Source: Saccharicrinis sp963677245
GTDB lineage: Bacteria; Bacteroidota; Bacteroidia; Bacteroidales; Marinilabiliaceae
DNA: 64,000 nucleotides
Assembly: GCA_963677245.1 (NCBI GenBank)
Contig: OY781921.1
Span: 2,356,001 to 2,420,000, forward strand
Direction of reading: 5' to 3'
Every line of letters begins with the position of its first letter. Position 1 is the stretch's first letter. A model generated the notes under the pieces. That model had not been told where the DNA came from and did no database searches. It worked only from the letters and a program-made list of their open reading frames with translations. Positions 45,318 to 53,116 of this stretch are shown here, piece by piece. The position numbers were made by a program, and so were the translations under genes.

Positions 45318-46720
45318 TAAACCTAAACCAACGCACATTACAAGTTATCATTTTCCTGATGCTCATGATTTCAAGTCATTCTCATATGAGAGCTCAGCTG
45401 ACAACGTCAGAAGATAGTTTATTTTCGTATTCTGAGTTTATCCTTAATTTATTAAGTCAGCATCCTCTGGCCAAACAGGCCGAACTGAAAGATGAGCAAG
45501 CCAAAACTATTTTAAGAAAAGCCAGGGGTAAATTTGATCCAAAACTTGAGGCCGACTTTGATGAAAAAAATTATAAGGATCATCTATACTATAAACACTT
45601 CTCAAGCAAGTTGCGTGTACCTACAATATTAGGAATTGATATTGTAGGCGGATATACGCAAAACGCTGGTGAATATCTAAATCCCGAGTTCAAAACTGAT
45701 GACGAAGGCTTATGGAATGTTGGCGTGGAAGCCAATCTTCTTCAAGGTTTATTAACCGATAAGCGACGTACTGATCTTAGAAAGGCTCGTTTATATCAAA
45801 CTGCCACATTATTGGAAAAGCAACTAATGCTGAATGACTTAATATACGAAGCTTCGGTAGCTTATACCAATTGGCAGGTAGCTTGTTTTACAGATAAGAT
45901 TCTACAGGAAGGAGTGGAATTAGCAAAGGGGTATAACAAAGGGGTAATTGAAGCTTTTACGAATGGAGAAAAATCGGCCATTGATACGCTTGAATCTGAC
46001 ATATTTGTTCAGGACAGTCAAATAGCCTGGCATGATAATCAGCGAAATCTGGTAAAGGCTCGACAGGCGTTTGAACGGTTTTTATGGTTGCAGGATCAAC
46101 CAGCCTCCCTAAATCCCGGTATTAGTCCCGAAACTCTCGATTCAATGTGGGTAATAAATCCGGATACTCTAGATTTAGATGCTTATGTTGAACGTCATCC
46201 TAAAATCCAGGAAAAATCGCTTAAGTTGCAAACCTGGGAGTTAACCCAGCGCTTAAACAAGCAAGCACTTTTACCTAAGCTTAAGGTAAAGTATACTCCT
46301 TTAGTGAGTGCTTCCAGTTCGTATGATCCTGACAATTTAAAATGGGGCTTAAGTTTGTCGATGCCTCTTCTATTGAGAAAGGAGCGTGCCGATTTAACCA
46401 TGTCCAAATTAGAAACCAGGAGTGCCCGTTTTCAGTTGGATGATGAAAAGGTTCAATTACGAGGAAAAATAAAAAGCTTCATTCAGTTGCTGGATGTAAC
46501 GGCCAGTCAAATCGAACTTCAACAAAAGAATCTTGTAGGTTATCGTAGTTTGATGGAAGGAGAATATGAAAAGTTTTCGTTAGGAGAAAGTTCTTTGTTT
46601 TTATTAAACAAAAGACAAGAGAAATATATAGCCGGACAGATAAAACTCATTAAAATAAAGGCCAAACAACGAACCGAAATGCTCCACCTGCAAAAAATGC
46701 TGAACAATTTCCTTCAGTGA
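45314..46720 (+). CDS. TolC-family outer-membrane channel
   Basis: A 468-residue protein with a signal peptide (ends MRAQ). It shows two long helical-hairpin segments and short beta strands, as in TolC: LSQHPLAKQAELKDEQAKT, EANLLQGLLTDKRRTDLRKA, and a second repeat ending LIKIKAKQRTEMLHLQKM. The start codon overlaps the HlyD stop, so the three genes are one operon with translational coupling. Together with the ABC and HlyD proteins it would form a continuous export duct; cargo unknown. Confidence 0.85.
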   Translation: MINLNQRTLQVIIFLMLMISSHSHMRAQLTTSEDSLFSYSEFILNLLSQHPLAKQAELKDEQAKTILRKARGKFDPKLEADFDEKNYKDHLYYKHFSSKLRVPTILGIDIVGGYTQNAGEYLNPEFKTDDEGLWNVGVEANLLQGLLTDKRRTDLRKARLYQTATLLEKQLMLNDLIYEASVAYTNWQVACFTDKILQEGVELAKGYNKGVIEAFTNGEKSAIDTLESDIFVQDSQIAWHDNQRNLVKARQAFERFLWLQDQPASLNPGISPETLDSMWVINPDTLDLDAYVERHPKIQEKSLKLQTWELTQRLNKQALLPKLKVKYTPLVSASSSYDPDNLKWGLSLSMPLLLRKERADLTMSKLETRSARFQLDDEKVQLRGKIKSFIQLLDVTASQIELQQKNLVGYRSLMEGEYEKFSLGESSLFLLNKRQEKYIAGQIKLIKIKAKQRTEMLHLQKMLNNFLQ

Positions 46721-46733
46721 ACGCCACAGAACC

Positions 46734-46770
46734 AAAAGCCTTTTTTATCAAAGATTTAAAGGTTTTTATT
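46734..46770 (+). terminator. Terminator of the exporter operon
   Basis: AAAAGCCTTT (46734-46743) pairs with AAAGGTTTTT (46758-46767), one G-T pair, followed by ATTTAAG. It lies 13 bp after the TolC stop. Confidence 0.7.
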
Positions 46771-46796
46771 TAAGTTTTTCCAATTCTTGATCATTT

Positions 46797-47096
46797 TTAT
46801 ACATGATCAGCTACACAAATATCATCTGTATCAAATCCAACTTCCATCATTCTTTCAAGCTGTTCGTTTGAAAATTGATCTTCTACTATAATTTTAGCTT
46901 TTATTTGACCATAGGTATTAACTCCATTTTCAGAGTTTACTCGCACTTCATTTTCATCATCCCAGATTGGTTCTACAACTACAAACTCACCAAACTCATT
47001 ATAACTGGATGAAGTTTTTTTAAAAAGAATAGATAAAGCACGATATGACTTTGCTCCTCTTACATATAAATACTCCTTTGAATAGCTGGCTTTCAT
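46797..47096 (-). CDS. Small hypothetical protein
   Basis: A 99-residue cytoplasmic-type protein, acidic in its C-terminal two thirds (VVVEPIWDDENEVRVNSENG). No signal, helix-turn-helix or metal motif; predicted mixed alpha/beta. It is convergent with the exporter operon and separated by 124 bp from the aldo/keto reductase. Family not recognised. It is kept because codon use and its clean start with a short AT leader look normal, though it could be spurious. Confidence 0.45.
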   Translation of the reverse strand: MKASYSKEYLYVRGAKSYRALSILFKKTSSSYNEFGEFVVVEPIWDDENEVRVNSENGVNTYGQIKAKIIVEDQFSNEQLERMMEVGFDTDDICVADHV

Positions 47097-47220
47097 AAAT
47101 CATATATTAAAAGTTCGAAGGATCAAAATTATATATAAATGGAAAGCCTAACGTTTCGCCTACATTATCTTATTGTAGTTTAATTTTAATTTATCTTTAA
47201 GGTCTCAAACAAATAATACC

Positions 47221-48609
47221 TTACACTAACTCCTTACCCTGTTTTAATTTCTCCACAAATTCATCAATCCGATTCATCTCACGAGGAATATTTATTCGCT
47301 GAGGACATAGAGAAACACATTTATTGCAATTTATACAGTGACTGGCCTGTCTAAGCTTTGGTACACTACGGTCATAGCCTACCAAAAAGGCTTTACGGGC
47401 ATCACTGTAATCTTCATCCTGTAAACTTTTAGGGTAAGTTCCTTCATTTATACATTTATTATAATGGGCAAACACACCCGGAATATCAATCCCGTAAGGA
47501 CATGGCATACAATATCTACACTCTGTACATGAGTTAAGCGGATACTCTAAAATGAGTTCGGTTATTTCATCTAAAAGTTCATATTCACTCTTGGTAACCG
47601 GATCTAAAGGCGAATAAGTATGTAAATTATCCACTAAATGTTCCTTATAGGTCATTCCACTGAGTACCGTCAATACTTCCGATGGTGTTCCTGCATACCT
47701 AAATGCCCATGATGCCACACTTGACTCTGGACGTTGTTGTTTTAATTTGGCCATAAGCACATTGGGTAATTTAGCCAATCGCCCTCCCAAAATAGGCTCC
47801 ATAATAACAGCCGGGACTTTATGTTTTACCAGTTCACTATACAAATATTCGGCATTCACATTCCAGCTTTCAGCATGTTGCCAATCGACATAATTCAACT
47901 GAATCTGCACAAAATCCCATTGAATATCCATAGCCAGTAAATAATCAAACACTTTTACATCGCCATGAAAAGACCAACCTAGATTTCTTATTCTTCCTGC
48001 TTCTTTTTCTTTAAGCAGAAAGTCAATCATACCATTATCAATATACCTGGATGTAAAATTATCCATACCTCCCATTCCTACTGCATGAAGAAGGTAATAA
48101 TCAATATAATCCACCTGCAGGTCTTTAAAAGAGTTACGATACATTTTAATCGACTCTTCGCGAGAATGTGTTTCCGGGCGGAAATTAGACAACTTGGTAG
48201 CTATGTAATACTTATCTCTGGAATGACGACTCAAAGCAACTCCGGTAACTGTTTCAGATTGTCCTCGGCTATACATTGGGGATGTATCAAAGTAATTTAC
48301 GCCATACTCAATCGCCTCATCAACCAAATCATTCCATGCTTCCTGATCAATCTCTTCTTTATTGTCGCTAACCTGTTTCATTGGCAATCGCATACAACCA
48401 TATCCTAATAAAGAAACTTTATCTCCAGAATAAGGGTTGGTACGATACTCCATTTTTTCGGGCTCAAGATCTTTGATTCCAAACGAACCTGCAGCCTTTA
48501 CTTTAATACTTTTAGGTTTACATCCGTAGAGTACAGCGGTGGAAGTAACTGCAGTCCCTCCTAATAGCTTAAAAAAATCTTTTCTATTTATATTTTTCTT
48601 ATTTGTCAT
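47221..48609 (-). CDS. Aldo/keto reductase with C-terminal 2[4Fe-4S] ferredoxin domain
   Basis: A 462-residue protein. The N-terminus (INRKDFFKLLGGTAVTSTAVLYGC) looks like a Tat-type or lipoprotein export signal with RK instead of RR, so export is uncertain. The aldo/keto reductase barrel spans about 50-340: LGYGCMRLPM, NYFDTSPMYSRGQSE (Asp-Tyr active site) and YYIATKLS (Lys). The C-terminus has CTECRYCMPCPYG and CINCNKCVSLCPQ, cysteine motifs for two 4Fe-4S clusters. Eighteen bp behind a membrane polyferredoxin on the same strand, so electrons probably pass between them. Substrate unknown. Confidence 0.85.
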   Translation of the reverse strand: MTNKKNINRKDFFKLLGGTAVTSTAVLYGCKPKSIKVKAAGSFGIKDLEPEKMEYRTNPYSGDKVSLLGYGCMRLPMKQVSDNKEEIDQEAWNDLVDEAIEYGVNYFDTSPMYSRGQSETVTGVALSRHSRDKYYIATKLSNFRPETHSREESIKMYRNSFKDLQVDYIDYYLLHAVGMGGMDNFTSRYIDNGMIDFLLKEKEAGRIRNLGWSFHGDVKVFDYLLAMDIQWDFVQIQLNYVDWQHAESWNVNAEYLYSELVKHKVPAVIMEPILGGRLAKLPNVLMAKLKQQRPESSVASWAFRYAGTPSEVLTVLSGMTYKEHLVDNLHTYSPLDPVTKSEYELLDEITELILEYPLNSCTECRYCMPCPYGIDIPGVFAHYNKCINEGTYPKSLQDEDYSDARKAFLVGYDRSVPKLRQASHCINCNKCVSLCPQRINIPREMNRIDEFVEKLKQGKELV

Positions 48610-48627
48610 TTGTTTCTCTTTTCTCTG

Positions 48628-50133
48628 TTAAACCAAACGATGTCTTTCCACTCCTTCAACATAAATAGCACTTAACGGTCGCGAAGGACATAAGTTTTCG
48701 CATGCACCACAACCAATACAGCGCTCTGTATTTACCACAGGAATTTTTCTGGACTTATCATCATCCGGTTTGGAAGGCACCATTTCAATAGCACCTGTTG
48801 GACAATGTCTGGCACAATTACCACAATTCACATCATCAGTTAAAACCACACAATTATCTTTAATCCAAACGGCATAACCAATTTGAATGGATGATTTCTC
48901 TGCTTTCGTAATTTTCTGAATAGCAGAAGTTGGACATACCTCTGCACAATGCGTACATTCAGGTCTGCAATAACCTCTTTCATACGACATCTCAGGTTGC
49001 ATCATTGTCATTAAATTGGCAGAAGGCCTTAGAATTTGGTTCGGACAATTGCTAATGCACAAACCACATGCTGTGCAATGTTGTGCAAAATTCTTTGCTC
49101 CTATAGCTCCCGGTGGTACAATGGCCGTAGTACGATTAGGTACTTTTTTATTTTCAATAACCGCTAAACTGCCTTCAACTACTTCTTCCTGGGCTTTGGC
49201 AATGCCTGATACAGCCAATAACGAAGCGATTGATAAAAATGATCTTCGCGTTTGAGCTCCTGAATGTTCTTTAGAAAAAGCAGCTTCTGTAGAATTAACC
49301 TTATTGGCAGAAGTAAAGTATGCCGGTTTATAATCAATAGCACCTTGTTTACACTTCTCTATACAATTCATACAAGTAACACAACGGGTGTAATCAATTT
49401 TATGATTTTGAGTATCAATACAGGAAGCCTTACAGTTTTTAATACACAAATTACATCCGTTACACTTTTCTGTATCAAATATCGGTTTTAGGTATGAAAA
49501 TTTTGAGATAAAACCGAGCACTGTTCCAACCGGACAAATTGTATTACAATATGTGCGACCATTTTTCCAGGATAAAACACCTACTAAAATAAAGGTTAAA
49601 GCAGCAATAATAAAGGTAGGTAGACTTTTGAGCCAAACATCAACCTTGTAAAACGCATAACTATCTATTCTTTCGGCAAAATAAGCCAATGCATTATTAC
49701 CCCATTGATAAATTGGAGCAAATAAATTTGAAGCCACTCGCCCATATGCTCCATATGGATCAAGTAAGCCAGCAACAGCTCCCAAACCAACTATTAAAGA
49801 AATAATAAATATGGCTAAGAATAAATATCTTAACCATGTGATAGCCGGAGAATATCTAAACCTGTTTTTTTTTGTTTTACCGGCAATCCAAGAAACGATA
49901 TCCTGCCAAACTCCTAAGGGACAAATTGTAGAACAATAAGCACGTCCGAATATAAGCGTTAGCAGCACTAATAAAACTATTAAACCGGTATTTATGGCTA
50001 ATATGGCAGGAATCAATTGAATTTTTGCGAGCCAGCCTAACCATTTATGCAATGAACCTGATATGTCCAAAAACAATAAGGTAATTAAGGAGAATAAGAG
50101 GATGCCTAATCCAACTCTGATTTTTTTTAGCAT
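48628..50133 (-). CDS. Membrane-bound polyferredoxin (NapH/CcoG-like)
   Basis: A 501-residue iron-sulfur membrane protein. Several N-terminal helices (about 5-205) carry two YC(S/N)TICP(L/V)G motifs, as in NapH/CcoG. Cluster motifs CNGCNLCIKNC and CVTCMNCIEKC follow. Then comes an internal twin-arginine-like stretch (TRRSFLSIASLLAVSGIAKA, about 300), and three further ferredoxin-like pairs (CTACGLCISNC, CTHCAEVCP, CIGCGACENLCP). It may pass electrons from the membrane quinone pool to the aldo/keto reductase encoded next. The internal Tat-like signal suggests the C-terminal ferredoxin part could be periplasmic. Confidence 0.82.
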   Translation of the reverse strand: MLKKIRVGLGILLFSLITLLFLDISGSLHKWLGWLAKIQLIPAILAINTGLIVLLVLLTLIFGRAYCSTICPLGVWQDIVSWIAGKTKKNRFRYSPAITWLRYLFLAIFIISLIVGLGAVAGLLDPYGAYGRVASNLFAPIYQWGNNALAYFAERIDSYAFYKVDVWLKSLPTFIIAALTFILVGVLSWKNGRTYCNTICPVGTVLGFISKFSYLKPIFDTEKCNGCNLCIKNCKASCIDTQNHKIDYTRCVTCMNCIEKCKQGAIDYKPAYFTSANKVNSTEAAFSKEHSGAQTRRSFLSIASLLAVSGIAKAQEEVVEGSLAVIENKKVPNRTTAIVPPGAIGAKNFAQHCTACGLCISNCPNQILRPSANLMTMMQPEMSYERGYCRPECTHCAEVCPTSAIQKITKAEKSSIQIGYAVWIKDNCVVLTDDVNCGNCARHCPTGAIEMVPSKPDDDKSRKIPVVNTERCIGCGACENLCPSRPLSAIYVEGVERHRLV

Positions 50134-50368
50134 GTTTGTTATTTTGATAGATTTTTTTTCAAAACCTCATGAATAAAAATGTTTTAGCCATGAAGAGAAT
50201 ACACTATAATGCTTAAAAATATCAGAAATATGAATTCATGATTCTTAACAAGATGTTAACGATGTTTATTTAAATTTGATCTAATTAATTATAATTCAAA
50301 TATGCATATAGAAAAAGGGATGCTCATAATTAACGAACACCCCTTTTATTTTAGTTAACCCTATTTTT
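50134..50368 (-). other. Intergenic region upstream of the polyferredoxin gene
   Basis: AT-rich leader of the polyferredoxin gene; apart from the hairpin listed separately at 50311-50350, no motif stands out. Confidence 0.4.
50311..50350 (-). terminator. Terminator of the 82-residue gene
   Basis: On the minus strand AAAAGGGGTG pairs with CATCCCTTTT (one bulge), followed by TTC. It lies 19 bp after the stop at 50369 and could work on both strands. Confidence 0.7.
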
Positions 50369-50617
50369 TTATAATTCTTCTTGACAACTAATACTATTTA
50401 GTAATTCCTGCTCTACCTCTTTTGCTTTTTCTTCCCCTAATACTCCTTTTACATGATTACATAAATTTTTAATTGCTTTTTCCTGTGCATCCTGATTTCC
50501 TGATAAAAGATCAAAATAAGATGCGACTACAGAATCTGGAAAATCTACCTCGCCAAATCGCCCCCATTCTACTAAATACTTTACTGCGACCCTTTCGGCT
50601 TTTGTGAAATCTTTCAT
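50369..50617 (-). CDS. Small helical protein of unknown function
   Basis: An 82-residue soluble protein, mainly alpha-helical (KAERVAVKYLVEWGRFGEVD, then KEVEQELLNSI). No known motif. A clean hairpin terminator follows and the gene stands alone, which supports it being real. Nothing in the sequence points to a role. Confidence 0.55.
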   Translation of the reverse strand: MKDFTKAERVAVKYLVEWGRFGEVDFPDSVVASYFDLLSGNQDAQEKAIKNLCNHVKGVLGEEKAKEVEQELLNSISCQEEL

Positions 50618-50836
50618 TGGCCTTGTTTTTAGTGTTACGTTTTAAGTTAAAGCAAACCATATGCCAGAGTGTACCTATTTACATACATTAATAGAACTTC
50701 TTTTCTCCAGATCTCACAAAAACAACAGCTAAAAATCTACATCTTAATAAATTAACCCAAGCATATTTATATAAATTTAGCATATCATTTTTAAAAACAA
50801 AATACTTTTAGATATTAAAATTATATTTTCAACAAA

Positions 50837-50867
50837 AAATCCTCTGAACTAAAAGAACAGAGGATTT
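50837..50867 (-). terminator. Terminator of the second PL1 gene
   Basis: AATCCTCTG and CAGAGGATT are perfect complements across an 11-nt loop; on the minus strand the stem is followed by a T-rich tail. It lies 22 bp after the PL1 stop. Confidence 0.75.
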
Positions 50868-50888
50868 ATCAATTAATACAATATTTAG

Positions 50889-52934
50889 TTATTGATATAT
50901 TCCAATTTTTTCTCCATCCACAATATAAATGCCGTTTGGCAGATTCAATAGGGCATCTTGTCTTACAACCTGATATCTAACAATTCGTCCATCAATTCTA
51001 TAAACATTAATCAGGTCGTAAGGACTTTTTTTCTCAACTAACGGAGTATAGATAGCAGTGGATAATCCAATAGTTAAATCTATGGATAAAACCACCTGTT
51101 TTCCTGATACCGTAAAAGTTAATGTTCCGCTTGCTGGTGTTTCCAGGTCAATGGTATTACTTACATAGTTATGCGTTCCATCTGTTTCTTCTGCAGGAAA
51201 CACATAGTCGGTTGAAGCATAAATACTGCCATTTAATTCTGATACATACGAATCTAACTCACTATAATTATCATAGCCTGTCATTTTAATACTACTCACT
51301 TTTACGCCATCCGGCAATATAATAGTGTATTGAACACCTGAAGAGTATTTAACACCATCTCCATCGCCTGTTGCATAAGTTTTACCTACCGTATTAGATA
51401 CGGAATAACCTCCATTAAACGCCCAGGGAGAGGACGCTCCGGAACTACTAACTCCTGTGCTTTTTGCTATCGTCACAGTCGTTACTTCACCATTATCTCC
51501 GCTACCGCTATCGCCAGAATCATCTGTTGAAGTCCCGCCTGCCAAACCATTTTCCATAATCTCAGTTACCAGACTATTTATATACACTTCCAGCATCGTA
51601 TATCCTTCCTCATTTGTAGTATTAGCATCCGTTTTATCATAAGGATTTAAACTATTATTATTCTCCCAATCATCAGGCATACCATCCTCATCACTATCTG
51701 TTGGAGCAGTTCCTGAAGAAAGCGAAGGCCAGCCTCCAACAGTACCTTGCGTATCTATTATTCCTTTAGCCGTTCCATATGCCCCTCCATAGGTGGCCGT
51801 TCCATTTTCCACTTCCCCGATAATTCTTGTATCAATTTCATCTCTTACCGGGAAACAAGCCCCTACATAATCCATCACCACACTATATGCCACATCTGCA
51901 TCGTGCGTAGTAATCGGACCAGTAGCAAAAGGTTCATCAGTTCTAAATGTTGAAAGAGAAATATCACTTGCTGATGGCTCTACTCCTCCATTCCAGTTGT
52001 TTGAACTAATACTTGGATAACCATACACGTAGTTTCCATCTATATACCATTTACTTATTACTGCTTGCGATGAATTATCTGATGGATTAATAATACGATT
52101 TCTTCTGTTGGTATTTGTTGCCGGACCATACTTGTAGTAATTATTGACCATGTTATGATTGCCGTATTCTCCACCATAAGCACTATTAAAACCCCAGTTA
52201 TAAATCACATTATTCCTGAAATCTACAATTTCTAACTCAGGAGTATCAGTATGATACCTAGCGCCACAAAAACGAGGATTTCTGCTGGTATGATGTGCTA
52301 AGAGGTTATGATGAAACGTAGCTCCCCAGCCACCCCATATTCCTCCGTAACCATGATTTCCTTTATCATGAACCGAAGCATATAAACTTTCACTGATTAA
52401 ACACCATTGCATGGTGAAATTTTCGTTATCGTAGAATGAAGCAGCTTCATCGGTACTCCAACTCATCGTACAGTGATCGATGATGATGTTTTTTTGATTG
52501 CGTCCATTCATCGCATCATCCTCTGCTGCCATCACATCTCCCATTCTACACCTGATAAAACGAATGATAACATTATCTGCATTAATATTTAAAGCATAAT
52601 TCGCTAAAGTAATCCCATCTCCGGGAGCTGTTTGACCTGCAATGGTTATATAACCGTTTGATATTTGAAGTTTCTTGCTTAGATAAATTGTACCGCTTAC
52701 TTCAAAAATCACCGTTCTGGCACCCGAAGCTTCCACGGCAGCTCTTAAACTTCCCTCACCACTATCATTCAGATTTGTAACTTTATAAACAGTACCTCCT
52801 CTTCCTCCAGTTGTATATGCACCATGCCCCTCTGCTCCCGGGAAGGCTACTGTTTGAGCATTTTGATTGATAAATGACATGCTCAAAATAAATAAAATGA
52901 TAATCGCTTTTAATTGTGTAAATTTTCTTGTCAT
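50889..52934 (-). CDS. PL1 pectate lyase-like enzyme with C-terminal sandwich
   Basis: A 681-residue secreted protein: signal peptide (ends NAQ), then the PL1 beta-helix (about 30-450) with FPGAEGHGAYTTGGRGG, GSLRAAVEAS, ITIAGQTAPGDG, IIRFIRCRMGD, IDHCTMSWSTDEAAS and AHHTSRNPRF, and DSDEDGMPDDWENN. A Ser/Gly/Asp-rich linker (about 465-485), a beta-sandwich (490-625) and a short C-terminal segment (VYRIDGRIVRYQVV ... GIYIVDGEK) follow; the last resembles a shortened T9SS-type tail. Stands alone on the minus strand. Promoter with a TACTTTTG -7 box and the motif shared with GH98. Confidence 0.85.
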   Translation of the reverse strand: MTRKFTQLKAIIILFILSMSFINQNAQTVAFPGAEGHGAYTTGGRGGTVYKVTNLNDSGEGSLRAAVEASGARTVIFEVSGTIYLSKKLQISNGYITIAGQTAPGDGITLANYALNINADNVIIRFIRCRMGDVMAAEDDAMNGRNQKNIIIDHCTMSWSTDEAASFYDNENFTMQWCLISESLYASVHDKGNHGYGGIWGGWGATFHHNLLAHHTSRNPRFCGARYHTDTPELEIVDFRNNVIYNWGFNSAYGGEYGNHNMVNNYYKYGPATNTNRRNRIINPSDNSSQAVISKWYIDGNYVYGYPSISSNNWNGGVEPSASDISLSTFRTDEPFATGPITTHDADVAYSVVMDYVGACFPVRDEIDTRIIGEVENGTATYGGAYGTAKGIIDTQGTVGGWPSLSSGTAPTDSDEDGMPDDWENNNSLNPYDKTDANTTNEEGYTMLEVYINSLVTEIMENGLAGGTSTDDSGDSGSGDNGEVTTVTIAKSTGVSSSGASSPWAFNGGYSVSNTVGKTYATGDGDGVKYSSGVQYTIILPDGVKVSSIKMTGYDNYSELDSYVSELNGSIYASTDYVFPAEETDGTHNYVSNTIDLETPASGTLTFTVSGKQVVLSIDLTIGLSTAIYTPLVEKKSPYDLINVYRIDGRIVRYQVVRQDALLNLPNGIYIVDGEKIGIYQ

Positions 52935-52976
52935 ATTCTTTTCATTAAAATATCCTTAACCGCCAATAATTGCTGT

Positions 52977-53037
52977 CAAAAGTAGATAATAATGAAAGTT
53001 CCGATGGGGGACAATTCATCACAAAACCTGTATATTT
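52977..53037 (-). promoter_or_regulatory. PL1 promoter with composite activator motif
   Basis: Minus strand: AAATAT, 9 nt, GTGAT, 8 nt, CCCCAT (53037-53004), then 19 nt to TACTTTTG (52984-52977), a perfect Bacteroidota TAnnTTTG -7 box. The first 34 bp repeat the block order seen upstream of GH98. Confidence 0.6.
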
Positions 53038-53055
53038 TGTCTTTTTTCAGGACTT

Positions 53056-53092
53056 TAGAAACAAAAAGAGCCATCCATAATGGACAGCTCTT
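53056..53092 (-). terminator. Terminator of the TonB receptor gene
   Basis: On the minus strand AAGAGC and TCCA pair with TGGA and GCTCTT, followed by TTTTTG, 25 bp after the receptor's stop at 53117. Confidence 0.8.
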
Positions 53093-53116
53093 AACAACCT
53101 TATAAAAAATTATTGA

